Assembly: GCA_021234535.1 (NCBI GenBank)
Contig: CM037843.1
Location: 35,341,200 to 35,405,199, forward strand
DNA: 64,000 bases
Reading direction: 5' to 3'
Source: Stichopus chloronotus
Taxonomy: Eukaryota; Echinodermata; Holothuroidea; Aspidochirotida; Stichopodidae
Shown here: piece after piece, positions 36,301 to 47,424 of the stretch
Numbering within the stretch: the stretch's first letter is position 1
How the letters are laid out: each line of letters begins with the position of its first letter
Program-made: the position numbers and the translations under genes
Notes under the pieces: model-generated
What the model was told of the DNA's origin: nothing
What the model saw: the letters and a program-made list of their open reading frames with translations, nothing else
The model's database searches: none

Positions 36301-39300
36301 TTCTTAAAATCTTCCACGTGTGTAATTAAAAAATGTAGTGGAGTAATGAGCGACTTCCTCCAGAGAATTCTCCCTGAGAGAACTATAAGCAACAAAATGT
36401 CCTAGTTGAGAAATTGTGATTTTAAGAACATCATGTGACAAGCAAATGCAAATTTTGCATAAATGCTTAGATTGAGCAGACTGAGTATAGCGTACTACTT
36501 CAAAATGTGTAGATCGTTTATGTAACACTTTATTATCCAGTTACAGAATGTGTGTTAGGATCTATGCGTATGTGTTTGCACTGGCACAAATCACCCAGTG
36601 GTCTTAAGGACCTAAATCTTTACCACCTCAATCATCATAAACTAATAACTAGCCTTGACTTACCCAAAAGTTTTTCCATACTTCTTATTTGCATCAACAA
36701 TGGCCTGAGTAAAGCCCTACAAACCAAAATAAAATGGAACAAAGGCACTTTTAATGTCCTGAATGGTTAGTTTCTGGTTTATACATAATCTGTGCTGTTA
36801 TTCACAGTGACGTACAAACTTATCATGATGATAGTTTATCTCTGCTTTCCATTTTTGATGCAAACAGCGCATAGCTCATTAACTGATTTCAGATCCAGAG
36901 ACGCTTTTATCAAGACAAGTGGATGGAATAGGGCATTGAAATAAAGACTCAGTTGCTTGTGCTTGCACAAACATTCATTTTAAAGATAAACATAAATGGT
37001 CAAATTACATTGTTTGGTATATGTTTTCCTCTCAATGAGTGACATTGAGTGAGATGGTTCAGATATGATTGAAATGGCCCATATCAATGAAATACAGTAG
37101 GTATAGGTTCTGCATAAGATGGGATAAAAGATCGCCTATCATTGGCAATATGAAATATTAGCGGAATCAGTTATTACTAGGAGAATATTTTCTTATATTA
37201 CAGTACCAGGCTCTTCTATCTCATCCGGTTTACAAAATGTTTTCAAAAAACAGGGTGCTACCTTTTCATCCCCTCTCTTTGGTAGGGAAGGTCAAGATTG
37301 AAAGGTAGGGAACAGCGTGATGCTCCCCTGTCCCAGAATACTGCGGCTTGGCCTCTTGAAACATGTCGAAAGATATTAGGATTTATAGAGGAATTGGATG
37401 GACTAGGTCTTTCACATACATATAAGTCCTCTGATTTAGTGTAGGTGTATCTGTGATTTTTGTGCATCTGGACAAGCATTGCATCTTCATTATGTAAATT
37501 GCCATATTCAGGTTGAAAATCGTCTCTAGAGCCAAAGGTGGAGCAATTTTATACTCGTGGTATACTTTGACAACACTGTTCTAACCGTGCTACTAGTTCT
37601 TTCCGTTCTTTTCCAATGTATACTTTCAGTATTTCCCGCTCGTATCACATGAAAGGACATTTTAACATTCCATCACAGACGTCCCACCCCACACACACAC
37701 ACACATACATGCAAACATGTTATCAGTGGATGACGTGTACTCCAGAGACAAGAGATAAAAGTTTGTGATTGTGAACCCTCTGGCCAGTGCTGTCTTTCGC
37801 CGTATATAACACCTGATTTGATCTGAGACATAGTCGCATTCTGTACCAGCGTTATATATCCAGCATTGCAGTTTAGCCCGATCGACTTACTAGGACCAAC
37901 CCGAGGTCCAGAGCTATGTTACTATTCACCAGGTACCACCCTTATAGTTAATTCTACTTATTAAGCCATAATTAATTGAATACCCGTATCATTCTACCCT
38001 AATCAAACTTGTACATCGTGACCTGAATCTGTCTGAACTTGAAGTCTGAACGAAAAATTATATTCTGAATATAAACTTAAGGCAACACTCTTCGTCAATC
38101 TGTCGTTTGCCTGGGTACGTATTTATTAGCATTCTTTTCTGTCACCACTCCGCGACACAATATCTGTACTAACAATCTCTGGCCCTTTACAATATTTGTT
38201 CACTGACAGATAATGAAGCCTTGAACCATGGGACACTACACCAGTACAAAGCAGTCTTAGTGAACGTTATAACGGAAATCATTTTATTCTTAACGTAGGA
38301 TGAAAACAAATCAAATTCCGCTGATATCTCGTCAAAGATAGCCTTCATGATCCATGTCTATAACCACAAATGAATGTAAAAAAATCAGCTAATGTGATTG
38401 CAGCAAATGATGAACTGGTTTTGGTAATGATTTTTTGACCACAGAGCAATAGTCAAAGCGTGTGAGGAGTTAAATATTTTTTCATAAAACGCCTGAAATG
38501 GATGTCTGGCAAAGATCTACAACATACGTAATCGTCATTACAATGCATCAACATAATGATCTTAAAATATGACATCAAGCAAATCTGCCAACATGCACCT
38601 CAAAGAAACAATAATTGCCTCTGGCAGACTCATGTATTGTGTACCAACATTAAACGATGATGTGTACTGAAAACACTAACTTCTTACCCAACCTTTGCAA
38701 GCATAACAGAAAATATCGCAACTCACAAATCAGTTCTCTGGTGCATTGTAAATAACAAAAAATTATATTTCTAAAAGTAAAAATGACTAAACTGGAAAAA
38801 TGATGGTAGGCGTCACACCTATTCATATATGGGTGCATTGAACTGTAGTGTACAGGCTCAAGATTGTTGAACGTGATCCACTAGACACTACTTCTGCTAT
38901 CACGATCAACTTGTTAGGAGTCCATTGAACCTTAGGACATCTGAAGAGGGTGAATTTGAACAAGACAAGAGGTAGTCTGTGGCAATGCCCGTCTATGTTA
39001 GTAGTTCTGGAAGATACTCAGAATTGCAATGTCACGGCGATCTGCTTTCAAATTTTCAAACTTGTAAGTTCCATTAATTGCGTAAGAGAGGGTTTCGTGT
39101 AAGCACTGAAGCAATACCACCTAACCTTTCCGTTTTGAATGTTCAAGGATCGAATACAACTTAGAGGGAGACCACTCTCTCCATGAGGATCTGATTTTAC
39201 AAGAGTGATAAATGTTTATAACTTGAAAGCGAGAAAAGTATCTTAAATGCAATTTCTGGATTTGCTGAATGTTGAAAAAACAAGGAATTTGAGCAAAAAT

Positions 39301-42300
39301 GACATCACAACTTACCACTTTGTCAAATGCACTTTATGGAGTTTGGGTATTTTGAGTTTGGTTTGAATTTGGGTAACTTACAAATCTAACTACAGTTCCC
39401 AGTTCTCCCTATTTTTTCTTATTGTGAGGGCATCTTTAAAGTATGAGGGAAGACCTATTTGCTACTACTTTATATGAACTAATGCTCAAAACATCATCAA
39501 ACTGTACAAGTGTAAACTGCAAATTATGACTTTCCACTACAATACGATTTTTCTATGCAGAAAGGTTGACATCTTGCTCCATCAATGGTTTTTCAGTTTT
39601 GAGGCAGAACTGTTCCTCCAAATGTTGTTCTTCGACAAAAATTATTTAATGCACAAGTTGTTCACACTGTTGAAAAATTGTAGGCTACCGCAGGCATACT
39701 GTAGACCATGATCATCATCTTCATACTGTACTGTACCTTTATAATGAATGTGTGATAATGTCCGATGAATGGCAGCACTCTGTCAGTTGGGATACCTCTC
39801 CTTTTGAAATAGGACTTCTTCCAACTGTCATACCTAAATGAAATCAAAGTAAAAAACACAAAGTGAAACACAGTGCAAATGTGGCAAAATACATCTGCAG
39901 GGAAACACTCCTCCGTGCCCAGACTTTCACCCAAGCATACACAACATTTGTGCGTTCTTCACATCCATGGCCAGTGTGCCGCTCCAAGCTACAAGTTCGT
40001 ATGCCCATGGACTATAGCTACAAGAACTCCCAGGTCTGCCCATGTACTATGTATAGCGTGGCGTGTCTGATTTCGCCCTCGACAAACTAATCTGTGTGAC
40101 AGAGGGAATGATATGATGAATTTATTATATATATAATAATGAATGAACACATTAACTGTGTCAATTTAGTATCCTTCTACTACTGATCAAATTCCGTTCC
40201 TCATGTAAGGGACAAACATCAATGTTTTAATTGCCCTCTCCTGATAATGCTTTTTGCAGTTGTATTCTCATTTTAAGTCAACAGTTTGAACTGTGAAAAA
40301 TTTACAATTCACCAGCCAGAACAATAGGTGGGTCAATTTAATTTTAAGGTGTACCAACTTTTTGACCGTGAGGGATTGACATCGATAAAAATGAAAGCAT
40401 TGGCGTTCATTGTGCTACAATGTACGTTTTGTGAAATTCTTTTGAAACTTTGACATATCTATTAAAACAATTGAGCATGTAATAAAGAACAACGGCAGAC
40501 CCTAAATATGGCATGAACTGGAAATTTCTCATTTATGTGACCGAGGAGAGGGCAAGGGGATATACCTAGGAGATGTACGTGAGGGACTGACAGAATGAGA
40601 CTAAACATTAAATCAGCACAGTTATTTAAATTTTATATTAGGACGTTTAGGTTAATCCATGCGGGTGTTATTGAAGGAAATTTATGCATGGCTTATATCT
40701 AAAAAAATGATGACGTTCGTTGTTGTTATTGATAACGTGAGGCGGGACGGGCATGTGAACAGAATTCAATCGCGTGAGGAAGTCACTGTCCGTTCCTCAC
40801 AATTTCACTGTTAAATATTTCTTTTTGAATTTCATTCGACAAAAATTTTGCTAATTGTTAGAGAATATATGATTGCAGTTGTCAGTAGATATAGCATCTT
40901 TTAGAAACTTCAGGCTGATAGTTTTCTAATAAAAAAAACTTCTCTGAGTTTTTTTTTTTGGGGGAGGGGTGAGGGACGGACACATCTTCTACACCATCAC
41001 TTTGATACATCAACCCCCCCCCCCCCATCCGACAAGTGAACTTCATCTTTATTTCAGGAATTATTTAGTACATGAATATCCACCCTATTCCATTCTTTCT
41101 AGGAGAATGTACCGCCTTTAGAGAAAATTAATTGTTTTCTGTGTTTTTTGTCTGAGTTTTCTGTGACTCACCTCACGTCCGTCCCTCATGAGCGACATTG
41201 AGGAAAGGTTGAAATGCTCCTTTAACTCCACTTTTTCCGCACTTTTCTTTCTGAGTGGGAAAACTGTAACACCTTAGCAACCATATTCAGCAATAATTAA
41301 CTTACTTTACCAAATTTCAAAATATTGCTCAAATGTTATCTTTTTTTTTGGATCACACTTAGTAAGATATTAGCCGGGTATAGTTGAGACCTACTGTACC
41401 AGTGTTTTCCAGCTCTTATCGTGTCTTAAGTATCCTTAGTACATTGGACACATACCATATTTTATTTTTAACTTTGGGATCGTATACCTGAGAATACATA
41501 AAGCTATGGAAGCTACTTGTCGATTTGGTTCTGACTTTGGTTTGAGGTTTCCAGCCTATGGTAGATCAACAAACAAAGTTAGAAGCAACAAACATGGGTT
41601 ACTACATATTTATCGTTTTATCTTGAGATCAGCTTACCTGTGGTCAATCTTTATGGAAACTATTGGAGGAAAATCAACAGCACAAATTACACAATACCTG
41701 CCAAGCCCTAGCTTAAGGCAGAAATGTTACTGAGTTTTGGCATTTTAGGTGTCTAAATTTGAAAAGTGGGTGTGTGCTTACACTTTGGAGCCATGTACTG
41801 TACGATGTCCATTGGAGGGGATCACGGGGTCTGTCTTAGGACCCTCCCTTGGGTTAAGGGAGCTATGCATTTTTGAGGTAAATAAACAGTAAAGTCGACA
41901 TACTTCTCATGGGGGGGGGGGGGGAGGGGGCACAGTGATTGAGCAGGGTTCACTATCAGTCGCTACTAATTGAACTGGCGGCACCACCCAGCGCCACGCA
42001 CAAGGTCTGTATAGGGTGGGGTCCAAGGGTACATCATAGGGCCCTTGGTGGGGTCCACGAAATTCCTGGTGGGTGACCAAGGGAAACATTTTTTTTTATT
42101 TAGGGTGACGCAGAAAGTCCAGCATTTCAACAAGCATACAGGGTGATTAGAACATATAAGCCAGCATGGAATGGAAAAAATGAATGTAAAGACCCATAAA
42201 GGGGGAAATAAATACTGTAAAACAGGCAAATAAGATACAGAAATATAATTATACAAATACGTAATACAGGAAGAAATAATAAGTTACTAATTTGGCTTTA

Positions 42301-45300
42301 CATTTTACGAACATACAAACTATGCAATGAATGATACAAGTAGCAATATACAAATACACTATAATACTAGAATAACACATCCCCTAGAATGACGCACCCT
42401 CAGCTATTGTCGAAACTGTATTATTTCGTGATTTCTTGCCATATGGATATATTTCATGACAAAAATGAATCACCACCATGACAAGTACATTGCGCGATTT
42501 TAAGAAAAGATGACTCTCTTGAGGACACTTTATGAAATCTGGTTGTCCTTGCATAGGAAACAATTTTCAACGAATGTTTTGGTGATCTGGTCAAGATTTC
42601 TGACACAGCTGACGGAGCATATTTTGACCTTCCCTTTTGCAGAAACTGTGTTTTCATTGTTTTATGTTTTCTTTATGGGTTCAACACCTTTCACAAAGTG
42701 CCAGGCTCTTAGACAGAAATCTTAGTTGTGGGTGTCCATATTTGAGAAGTGGGTGTCAGATTCCATGTACGGTACTTTTATAACTCTAGGATATTCACAT
42801 AGAAATAATGCCAAAATGTGTTTTTTTTTTTTCGTAACCCGTGGTCCCTGACTTCCTATGACGTCATGGAACGGTAGGGGGACACTACACCTCATACTCG
42901 GGCACACTCACCAGGTTTACTGACTTACTGTCTAGGAGGAGATCGTGACACACTGTTTTTTTTTTTTTTTGCGCACACATACACACAAGTCAACATTACA
43001 CATAGAGTGAGGAGTCCCTCGGAATTTGCTTGTTATTGCTTCCTGAAGACTTACCTTAGTACACTACCAATTGTTGTTTTTCTGAGGACTTAAGAAATGT
43101 AAAATTCTTATGTTCACTCCCCCGGAAAGTACTACAATACAAGGGTACTCACACACACACACACATACATACATACATTCATAAGGACTCTCCTTTTCAT
43201 CCCCTTCCCTAACCCCAATTCGCACTCTCCATTCATGTCATTTGTATAACATAAGGTGGCCCCATATAAGGACTACAGACCCACCTATTTTCGACTGAAT
43301 ACCGCAAGGGGTGTAAGGTGTGCTACCATTTAAGTGTCATTTGCTGCACTCAACCTCTCACCGAAGTACAATATATCTTCAATGTATACTACGTATTGAG
43401 ATGGGATGAACAGGTTTGGAAACTTTCATAATAACCAAAGACTTGTGTCCACGTTTCAGATTTACTAAGGGTAAGACGGAAAAGTCTGCTTCTACTCGTC
43501 TTGATTTTCTCAGCAATATGTGAGATGATAACATGTCCATTTTGTACTGTACTCCTGTTTCGAAGTTATGAAGGCACCTTGATATTCTAAATGACAAACT
43601 TTGTAATGCAGAAAATAAACCAAATTGTGTAAAGAACAATTTTTGTATTGTGTATACTATAGGGAACGGACTACCCCTATATAAAAAGAAAAAAGGTCAA
43701 CATGGAAAAAAGGTATTTAAACCAGTCAACATATGAAAAAGTTGTTTGGTCCACGTTAGAACGTATTTGCTTTTGGGTATTCCCAGAAAATAGCCTATGG
43801 TTGGTTGTCTCATTTCATTTCATTGCTGTCATGGGCAGATACGATCACCCATAAACCCATCATTGATCCTTTTCCCAGAGTATAAAGAACGTATAAAGGA
43901 CGAATGTGATAAACGATACTGAAAATCGATCACTGGAATTACTGGATTTACACACTTCCAGTATAAAATTGAGGAGGATGACGTCTGAAAAATGTCACTC
44001 TACATGAACAATTTTTGATAATCCAAAATCTCAGTTGGGGAACACTGGTGGTCGAGGGGCACAAGGTTTAAAAGAAAACACGTAACCCCCCCCCCCCTCC
44101 CTTTGCAACACCGCTGTTTTTAGGACAGAACGCAAACTGTTTCAGCCTATTTTAGAGATCTCATGGTACTTTAGATATATGAGTTTGAAATGTGTTCATC
44201 ACATAACCACATCACATCAACTAGCGTCAATGTTGTTGGTCAATGGCCGTTTCATGGTCAAGGGCGGTTCAAGAGAAAAATACCAATCATATCAGCGTCA
44301 GTGCATTTTGCAAATCAAACAAACTATAGCTTTATCTTTCCAAAACTTGTATGACCTACTCTAAAATGTTTCAAAAGACGGAGAACTGAACCAACAACGG
44401 CGTCAGGTAATGGAATCCTGAAGTCGATTGGGCGTTAATTGAGACGAAAAATGACTCAATAAACTATTACAGCTTAAACCACTGAGTAATAGATTCCACG
44501 GAAATTTGTTGATATAATTTGTGATCTGTAGTGATCAAACCATTAAAATATTTAAAAATGAAAAACATATAACCTCTTAAACGTCTGAGAGGGAGCAAAA
44601 TCAGATTCAAATCTCGAAGTCTCTCCTCATAAGAAAAATCCTGTAATCCAGGAACTTCGTAGCTCTACGCTGAACACTCTATACAGCTTCAACCTCACAC
44701 TCAAAAAACATGGTGACCATACTGGTAAACCATATTTCAAAATCTGAATTATACCAAAGCATAACGGTTGATGATCCAGGAACCTAAAAGAACTTCTAGT
44801 TATCTCAAGGTTACAAATCGCCTTAGTATCAGCATTAGAGACATGCTTCCTAAAATAATTTTGTTCAACTGTTACTCCTAGGTCCTTCTCGGAAGACACT
44901 ACTTCAAGAGTCCAACGCTTGTCATCATAATCTGGCATGTCATATGCAAACCACTGGATGATAACAACAAACTGATAAAACATGACACTTATCCAGACAA
45001 AACCTGAGTTGTCATTTCTGAGATCACTCATAAATATTATCTTTATTAGGTTGCAGAGCCCTATATAGTCACAAACTAATTGGATTTCTTTATAAAATTT
45101 GGTGTCGACCGCAAACATTTCGATACTACAGTCTGAAACACAATTCCGCAAATTGTTAATATAAACAAGAAATTTCCAAATAACGATGGATACATTGGCG
45201 GGGCTAGCAGTTTCAGTCACAGGGGGCAAAAATAGTGTTTTAGAGGCTCCGCATAAAATGGAGATATCCCATGCTCTTCAATTTAAACATGCAAGCAGGA

Positions 45301-46841
45301 ATGCAGAACCAAAACGATATTGGAAGGGTGAGGGGGGGGGGGGGAGGAGCCGGACTATCTAAGCGGAGCGCCACCTTCGGTTGTCCCCGAACGTATTGAA
45401 AACGTTTACCATTAAGAACTCCACAGATGGAAGAAAACTGCACTTCCCAGATCTTTTAAGCTGCACGTGCTGAGTGTTAAAACAGGGATTTCATGTCTGC
45501 AATTTCTCAAATAAAGTGATTGCGTGTGTATTGAAAACCCAGTTTGATTTCAACTTTTTCTTTCAAATGTACAGGTGAGGTTGCACATGGAAGGACTGCG
45601 TCTTTCAATGAACGAAAATGATACTAACTGCTTTGGAAAGCAACGGGAATTGGCATAAAAAAAAAACCGAAATCATTTTTGAAAAGATTACCGGTAATCC
45701 ATTACAGTCTGTCGGGGGGGGGGGGGCAACCGTTCCCTGCCTGTATGATAGCTTCGCCAATGACTGGACAAGGATTTAGGGAGATTTTTCCTGTATTTCC
45801 GTACACGGCTTACAAAATGCATAACATGGATGAGTAAAAGTTTACGCATCCAGCGTAAAAACCTTGGCTGCCAGAAATTGAAAATCCCTATATAAATCTA
45901 ATAATATTCTTTTAGCAAAGTTTCACCTTCGTTTGTAATATTTCTGGTAATCTGGTAGGAATTGCACCAAATTTTCTTTTTTTTTTTTAGTTTAACCAAC
46001 ATTTGCTTGAGCCAAACTTCGCGCACCTCATAACGTTAGCATGACAGTCATTACATGAAGTGTGTCCTTTTGAACAAATCCTGTCCGCAAACCTACAGCA
46101 GTTACCTGTGAACAAGCTAGCAGCAAAAATGGTCATGAACAAGTCCACTGAATGGATCAAACTATGGATTTAGATATTTCTATCATTAGGCGACAACTCA
46201 GGTTAAGACAATTTGGGCCTAGCCTATCTCTCCTGTGCAAATGCAGGACCGCAAAGTTAACTAATCAAGCAAGAACGATCAAACGAAGACTGTTTCATAG
46301 TCCAAATTTTAGCAAGCTGCTTAGATCATTGCATTTTCGGGCTTATTTCTTTTTTTTTAAAGAGTGGACAAATTTTGATAGTGGGCGTTGTTTGGCGTAT
46401 CTACTACAAAGACAAAGACGTGCATCGATAACCTTAAGTCGCCATGTACGTAAAGACTACACAAATATAATACAAAAAAAAAGTTGACATTAAATAGATT
46501 TTACTGTAGACGTGAAATAAAGTTTGTGATTTCATTAAATCGATTTAATGACTTCATTACATCGATTTAATGTCTACATTGTCGACATGCAGTTAAAAAA
46601 CTGTGTTCTGACAGACTTATCGATTTAATGTCAACATTAATTCGATTCAATGTCGACATTAATTTTGATTTAATGCCAGCAGTGAATCGGTAATTATGTA
46701 CGCTGCGGTCAACCATAGCCGGGAGCAAGACTTCCTCTCTTGGCAACTCACTCGGACGACTACTTTGGCCTCTTAGTCGTATACTCACAGCAAAGCAACG
46801 ATCGTTACAACGGCGATTATGACCCAGGAAGATGTTTCCAT
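24290..46841 (-). CDS. Cytochrome P450, CYP3-like, copy B (13 coding exons)
   Basis: Paralogue of copy A with the same exon lengths and phases. Exons: 46789-46841, 39737-39833, 36664-36716, 35311-35407, 34383-34499, 34176-34264, 31548-31696, 30537-30664, 29695-29850, 28555-28775, 27840-27977, 27201-27363, 24290-24364; 1536 nt, 511 residues plus stop. It keeps the anchor, WxxxR, AGYETT, ETLR, PERF and [10 protein letters not shown] with Cys457. I count about 50 residue differences from copy A (about 90% identity), unevenly spread: exon 3 has none, while residues 199-239 differ at 12 of 41 positions. The reaction class is the same; a different substrate range is a reasonable inference from where the changes lie. 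The gene is longer than copy A because introns 1 and 12 took up inserts. Confidence 0.93.
24895..25120. mobile_element. Possible DNA-transposon remnant with hairpin
   Basis: 'caggatgcgttgcgttc' occurs twice in direct orientation (near 24918 and 25001). A perfect 11-bp hairpin with a 4-nt loop, TTGACGCATCC/GGATGCGTCAA, lies at 25043-25068. The 'atgcgtcaa' word recurs near 25110. It lies in the part of intron 12 absent from copy A. The superfamily is not identifiable by eye. Confidence 0.45.
25464..25868. mobile_element. Short element with CAGTGGC terminal inverted repeats
   Basis: Left end CAGTGGCATAGCTTC; right end reads CAGTGGCGTAGGCCTACCC on the minus strand, giving an element of about 405 bp. 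A related word 'cagtggcgtagccagaggg' is at about 19895. No clear target-site duplication was seen and no transposase frame. It sits in the copy-B-specific part of intron 12. Confidence 0.4.
26773..26830 (-). pseudogene. Relic of P450 exon 12 3' end (copy B intron 12)
   Basis: The minus strand reads [11 protein letters not shown], like [13 protein letters not shown] in exon 12, and similarity continues past the exon end into about 15 nt resembling the intron (acatg.tgtcat). It matches the relic at 4108-4142 in copy A. It lacks the haem-binding part, so it is a partial exon duplication. Confidence 0.55.
27201..27363 (-). CDS. CYP3-like copy B exon 12 (haem-binding)
   Basis: Residues 434-487 with [10 protein letters not shown] (Cys457). 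It differs from copy A only at I469V or thereabouts (LVLKVAIVR) and T486A (CEKAQ). Same donor and acceptor as copy A. Confidence 0.95.
27364..27839 (-). other. Copy B intron 11
   Basis: 476 bp, against 1323 bp in copy A. A short insert near 27600-27715 carries 'gcggagcgccaccgtcggtt' (minus strand), a word also found in plus orientation at about 45361 in copy B intron 1, so it is likely a piece of a dispersed repeat. Confidence 0.5.
27840..27977 (-). CDS. CYP3-like copy B exon 11
   Basis: Residues 388-432 plus split codons: [14 protein letters not shown] to KFDPER. Four differences from copy A. Donor AAAG|gtaagg. Confidence 0.92.
27978..28554 (-). other. Copy B intron 10
   Basis: 577 bp, alignable in part with copy A intron 10. 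No separate feature was recognised. Confidence 0.5.
28555..28775 (-). CDS. CYP3-like copy B exon 10 (I and K helices)
   Basis: Residues 314-386: [16 protein letters not shown] to [18 protein letters not shown] and ETLR are intact. Six differences from copy A, including V316Q at the start of the I-helix. Confidence 0.95.
28776..29694 (-). other. Copy B intron 9
   Basis: 919 bp. It contains a T13-G15 homopolymer junction at 29203-29230. No gene was recognised. Confidence 0.5.
29203..29230. repeat. T-run followed by G-run
   Basis: Thirteen T then fifteen G on the plus strand, read directly. The length may be unreliable because homopolymers are hard to sequence. Confidence 0.85.
29695..29850 (-). 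CDS. CYP3-like copy B exon 9
   Basis: Residues 262-313: [15 protein letters not shown], then [20 protein letters not shown]. Same 52 codons as copy A with four changes near the end. Confidence 0.92.
29851..30536 (-). other. Copy B intron 8
   Basis: 686 bp, alignable with copy A intron 8. No separate feature was recognised. Confidence 0.45.
30537..30664 (-). CDS. CYP3-like copy B exon 8
   Basis: Residues 220-261 plus split Val219: [15 protein letters not shown], then [15 protein letters not shown]. Seven differences from copy A, six of them within the first 20 residues (F-G region). Confidence 0.85.
30665..31547 (-). other. Copy B intron 7
   Basis: 883 bp. No feature was recognised beyond homology to copy A intron 7. 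Confidence 0.45.
31548..31696 (-). CDS. CYP3-like copy B exon 7
   Basis: Residues 170-218: [16 protein letters not shown], then [18 protein letters not shown]. Five of the last 14 residues differ from copy A. Donor GCAG|gtcagt. Confidence 0.92.
32238..32260. repeat. G-run
   Basis: Eighteen G, one A, four G on the plus strand; G-quadruplex-capable. Length may vary between assemblies. Confidence 0.85.
32380..32940. repeat. TCTATAGA-rich minisatellite-like region
   Basis: Repeated words such as 'tctatagaaaatcc', 'gtagacaaccactt', 'agagtttctatagagttt' and 'tttctttagagtt' in imperfect tandem order. Two larger units start near 32445 and 32690. The TCTATAGA core is self-complementary, so the strand could fold locally. 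Confidence 0.6.
34176..34264 (-). CDS. CYP3-like copy B exon 6
   Basis: Residues 140-168 plus split Ala: [20 protein letters not shown] and EMEVKA. Pyrimidine-rich tract before ctggag|ATT; donor AAAGC|gtaagt. Confidence 0.88.
34383..34499 (-). CDS. CYP3-like copy B exon 5
   Basis: Residues 101-139: [18 protein letters not shown], then [15 protein letters not shown]. WxxxR is intact. It is separated from exon 6 by only 118 bp. Confidence 0.93.
34500..35310 (-). other. Copy B intron 4
   Basis: 811 bp, against 1654 bp in copy A. Alignable in part with copy A intron 4. No separate feature was recognised. Confidence 0.45.
35311..35407 (-). CDS. CYP3-like copy B exon 4
   Basis: Residues 69-100 after split Gly68: [20 protein letters not shown] to SHFHNRR. 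Donor CGA|gtaagt. Confidence 0.92.
35408..36663 (-). other. Copy B intron 3
   Basis: 1.26 kb, against 577 bp in copy A. No recognisable element explains the extra length. Confidence 0.45.
36664..36716 (-). CDS. CYP3-like copy B exon 3
   Basis: Residues 51-67 plus two bases, identical in DNA to copy A exon 3 and part of a 121-bp identical block (36655-36775). Confidence 0.92.
36717..39736 (-). other. Copy B intron 2
   Basis: 3.0 kb. A minus-strand open frame at 37258-37479 (73 codons, [18 protein letters not shown] near its start when read upstream of the ATG) is not recognised and may be repeat-derived. A (CA)n tract lies at about 37691-37705. No family B array was seen, unlike copy A intron 2. 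Confidence 0.45.
39737..39833 (-). CDS. CYP3-like copy B exon 2
   Basis: Residues 19-50: [20 protein letters not shown] to HYHTFIIK. Three differences from copy A. Confidence 0.92.
44460..45180 (-). mobile_element. Degenerate CR1/L2-like LINE reverse-transcriptase remnant
   Basis: The minus strand encodes the C-terminal part of a Jockey-superclade reverse transcriptase: [11 protein letters not shown], then [42 protein letters not shown]. After a frame change, [10 protein letters not shown] and [13 protein letters not shown] follow. The catalytic FADD box reads FAVD and the frame is broken, so the copy is dead. It lies inside intron 1 of copy B. Confidence 0.8.
46534..46676. repeat. ATCGATTTAATG-type tandem repeat
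   Basis: The word 'atcgatttaatg' occurs three times exactly (46539, 46561, 46619), with variants 'attcgattcaatgtcgacat' and 'ttttgatttaatg', alternating with 'tgtc(g/a)acatt'. It lies about 110-250 bp downstream of exon 1 of copy B, inside intron 1. Copy A intron 1 has no equivalent. Confidence 0.6.
46789..46841 (-). CDS. CYP3-like copy B exon 1 (start codon, membrane anchor)
   Basis: ATG at 46841 begins [17 protein letters not shown], ending CT|gtgagt. One residue differs from copy A (A13T). The same splice phase and conserved 5' flank support the start. Confidence 0.88.
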
Positions 46842-47240
46842 TTTGTTGTTGGTAAACTATCTGCAGGCTCTGTACGTATCTTGCAGGCTCCGTCGACAAC
46901 TCCACTTAGATATGAAGGACAGTTGCGCTTGGACGACGTCCACAGTCTAAGCTCCGGCTGTCATCTATTTCTATGGCTCCCATACCCTGTATAATATAGT
47001 GGTCGAATTCTTGATGTAATGTATCATACATGTTTACCGCTCTATTTTTAACCACGTGCGTGTTGGTAGTGCCAGCTGGTTGCCGACGGGTGCCTGCACT
47101 GATCAGACTTCGAAAAAATATAGCTTTTCATCAAAATCGATGCGAACTACATAATATATATTGAAACGTGGTTGTCAGCAGAGGAGTAGCAGAGGGCGTG
47201 GATAAGTGAATAACTGTTCTCTTTCATCTGAGAACCCCTC
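46842..47240 (-). promoter_or_regulatory. 5' UTR and putative promoter of copy B
   Basis: Homologous to the region upstream of copy A. The minus-strand TTAAAAATAG element is conserved (plus 'ctatttttaacca' at about 47041-47053). Next to it copy B has CACGTG, an E-box, followed by CGTG ('aaccacgtgcgtgttgg'), including the GCGTG core bound by AHR/ARNT-type factors; copy A has 'aaccaatacgtactgcc' instead. These motifs are short and function is only inferred. Confidence 0.4.
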
Positions 47241-47424
47241 CAGTTGTCAGGGATATCCCTAGTAACGGCAGGAACTAGGCTATACCAGTTGTATTTAATA
47301 TGACAAACAAGCGTTAGTCACAACTGACCCAGGGAAATGCTATCGGAATTACTGAGCAGTTAAACAGAAGCGTTACAGCAACTATAGCCCACAATTTATT
47401 CCTAAGCGTATCCTTTCTTTTTGG

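Larger units (their letters stand above)
39834..46788 (-). other. Copy B intron 1 (expanded)
   Basis: About 7 kb, against 1.4 kb in copy A. It contains the LINE remnant at 44460-45180, G/C homopolymer runs near 40960, 41010, 41911, 44087, 45331 and 45714, a (CA)n/(CATA)n tract at about 43151-43178, and an ATCGAT-rich repeat at 46534-46676. No host gene was recognised inside. Confidence 0.6.

Noticed and set aside
44627..45229. 200-codon minus-strand open frame as a host gene
   Set aside because: Its sequence is LINE reverse transcriptase with a mutated catalytic box and a later frame break.
46567..46905. 112-codon minus-strand open frame over the copy B start region
   Set aside because: It is a different frame across exon 1 and the ATCGAT repeat; the conserved reading is METSSWVII with the gtgagt donor.
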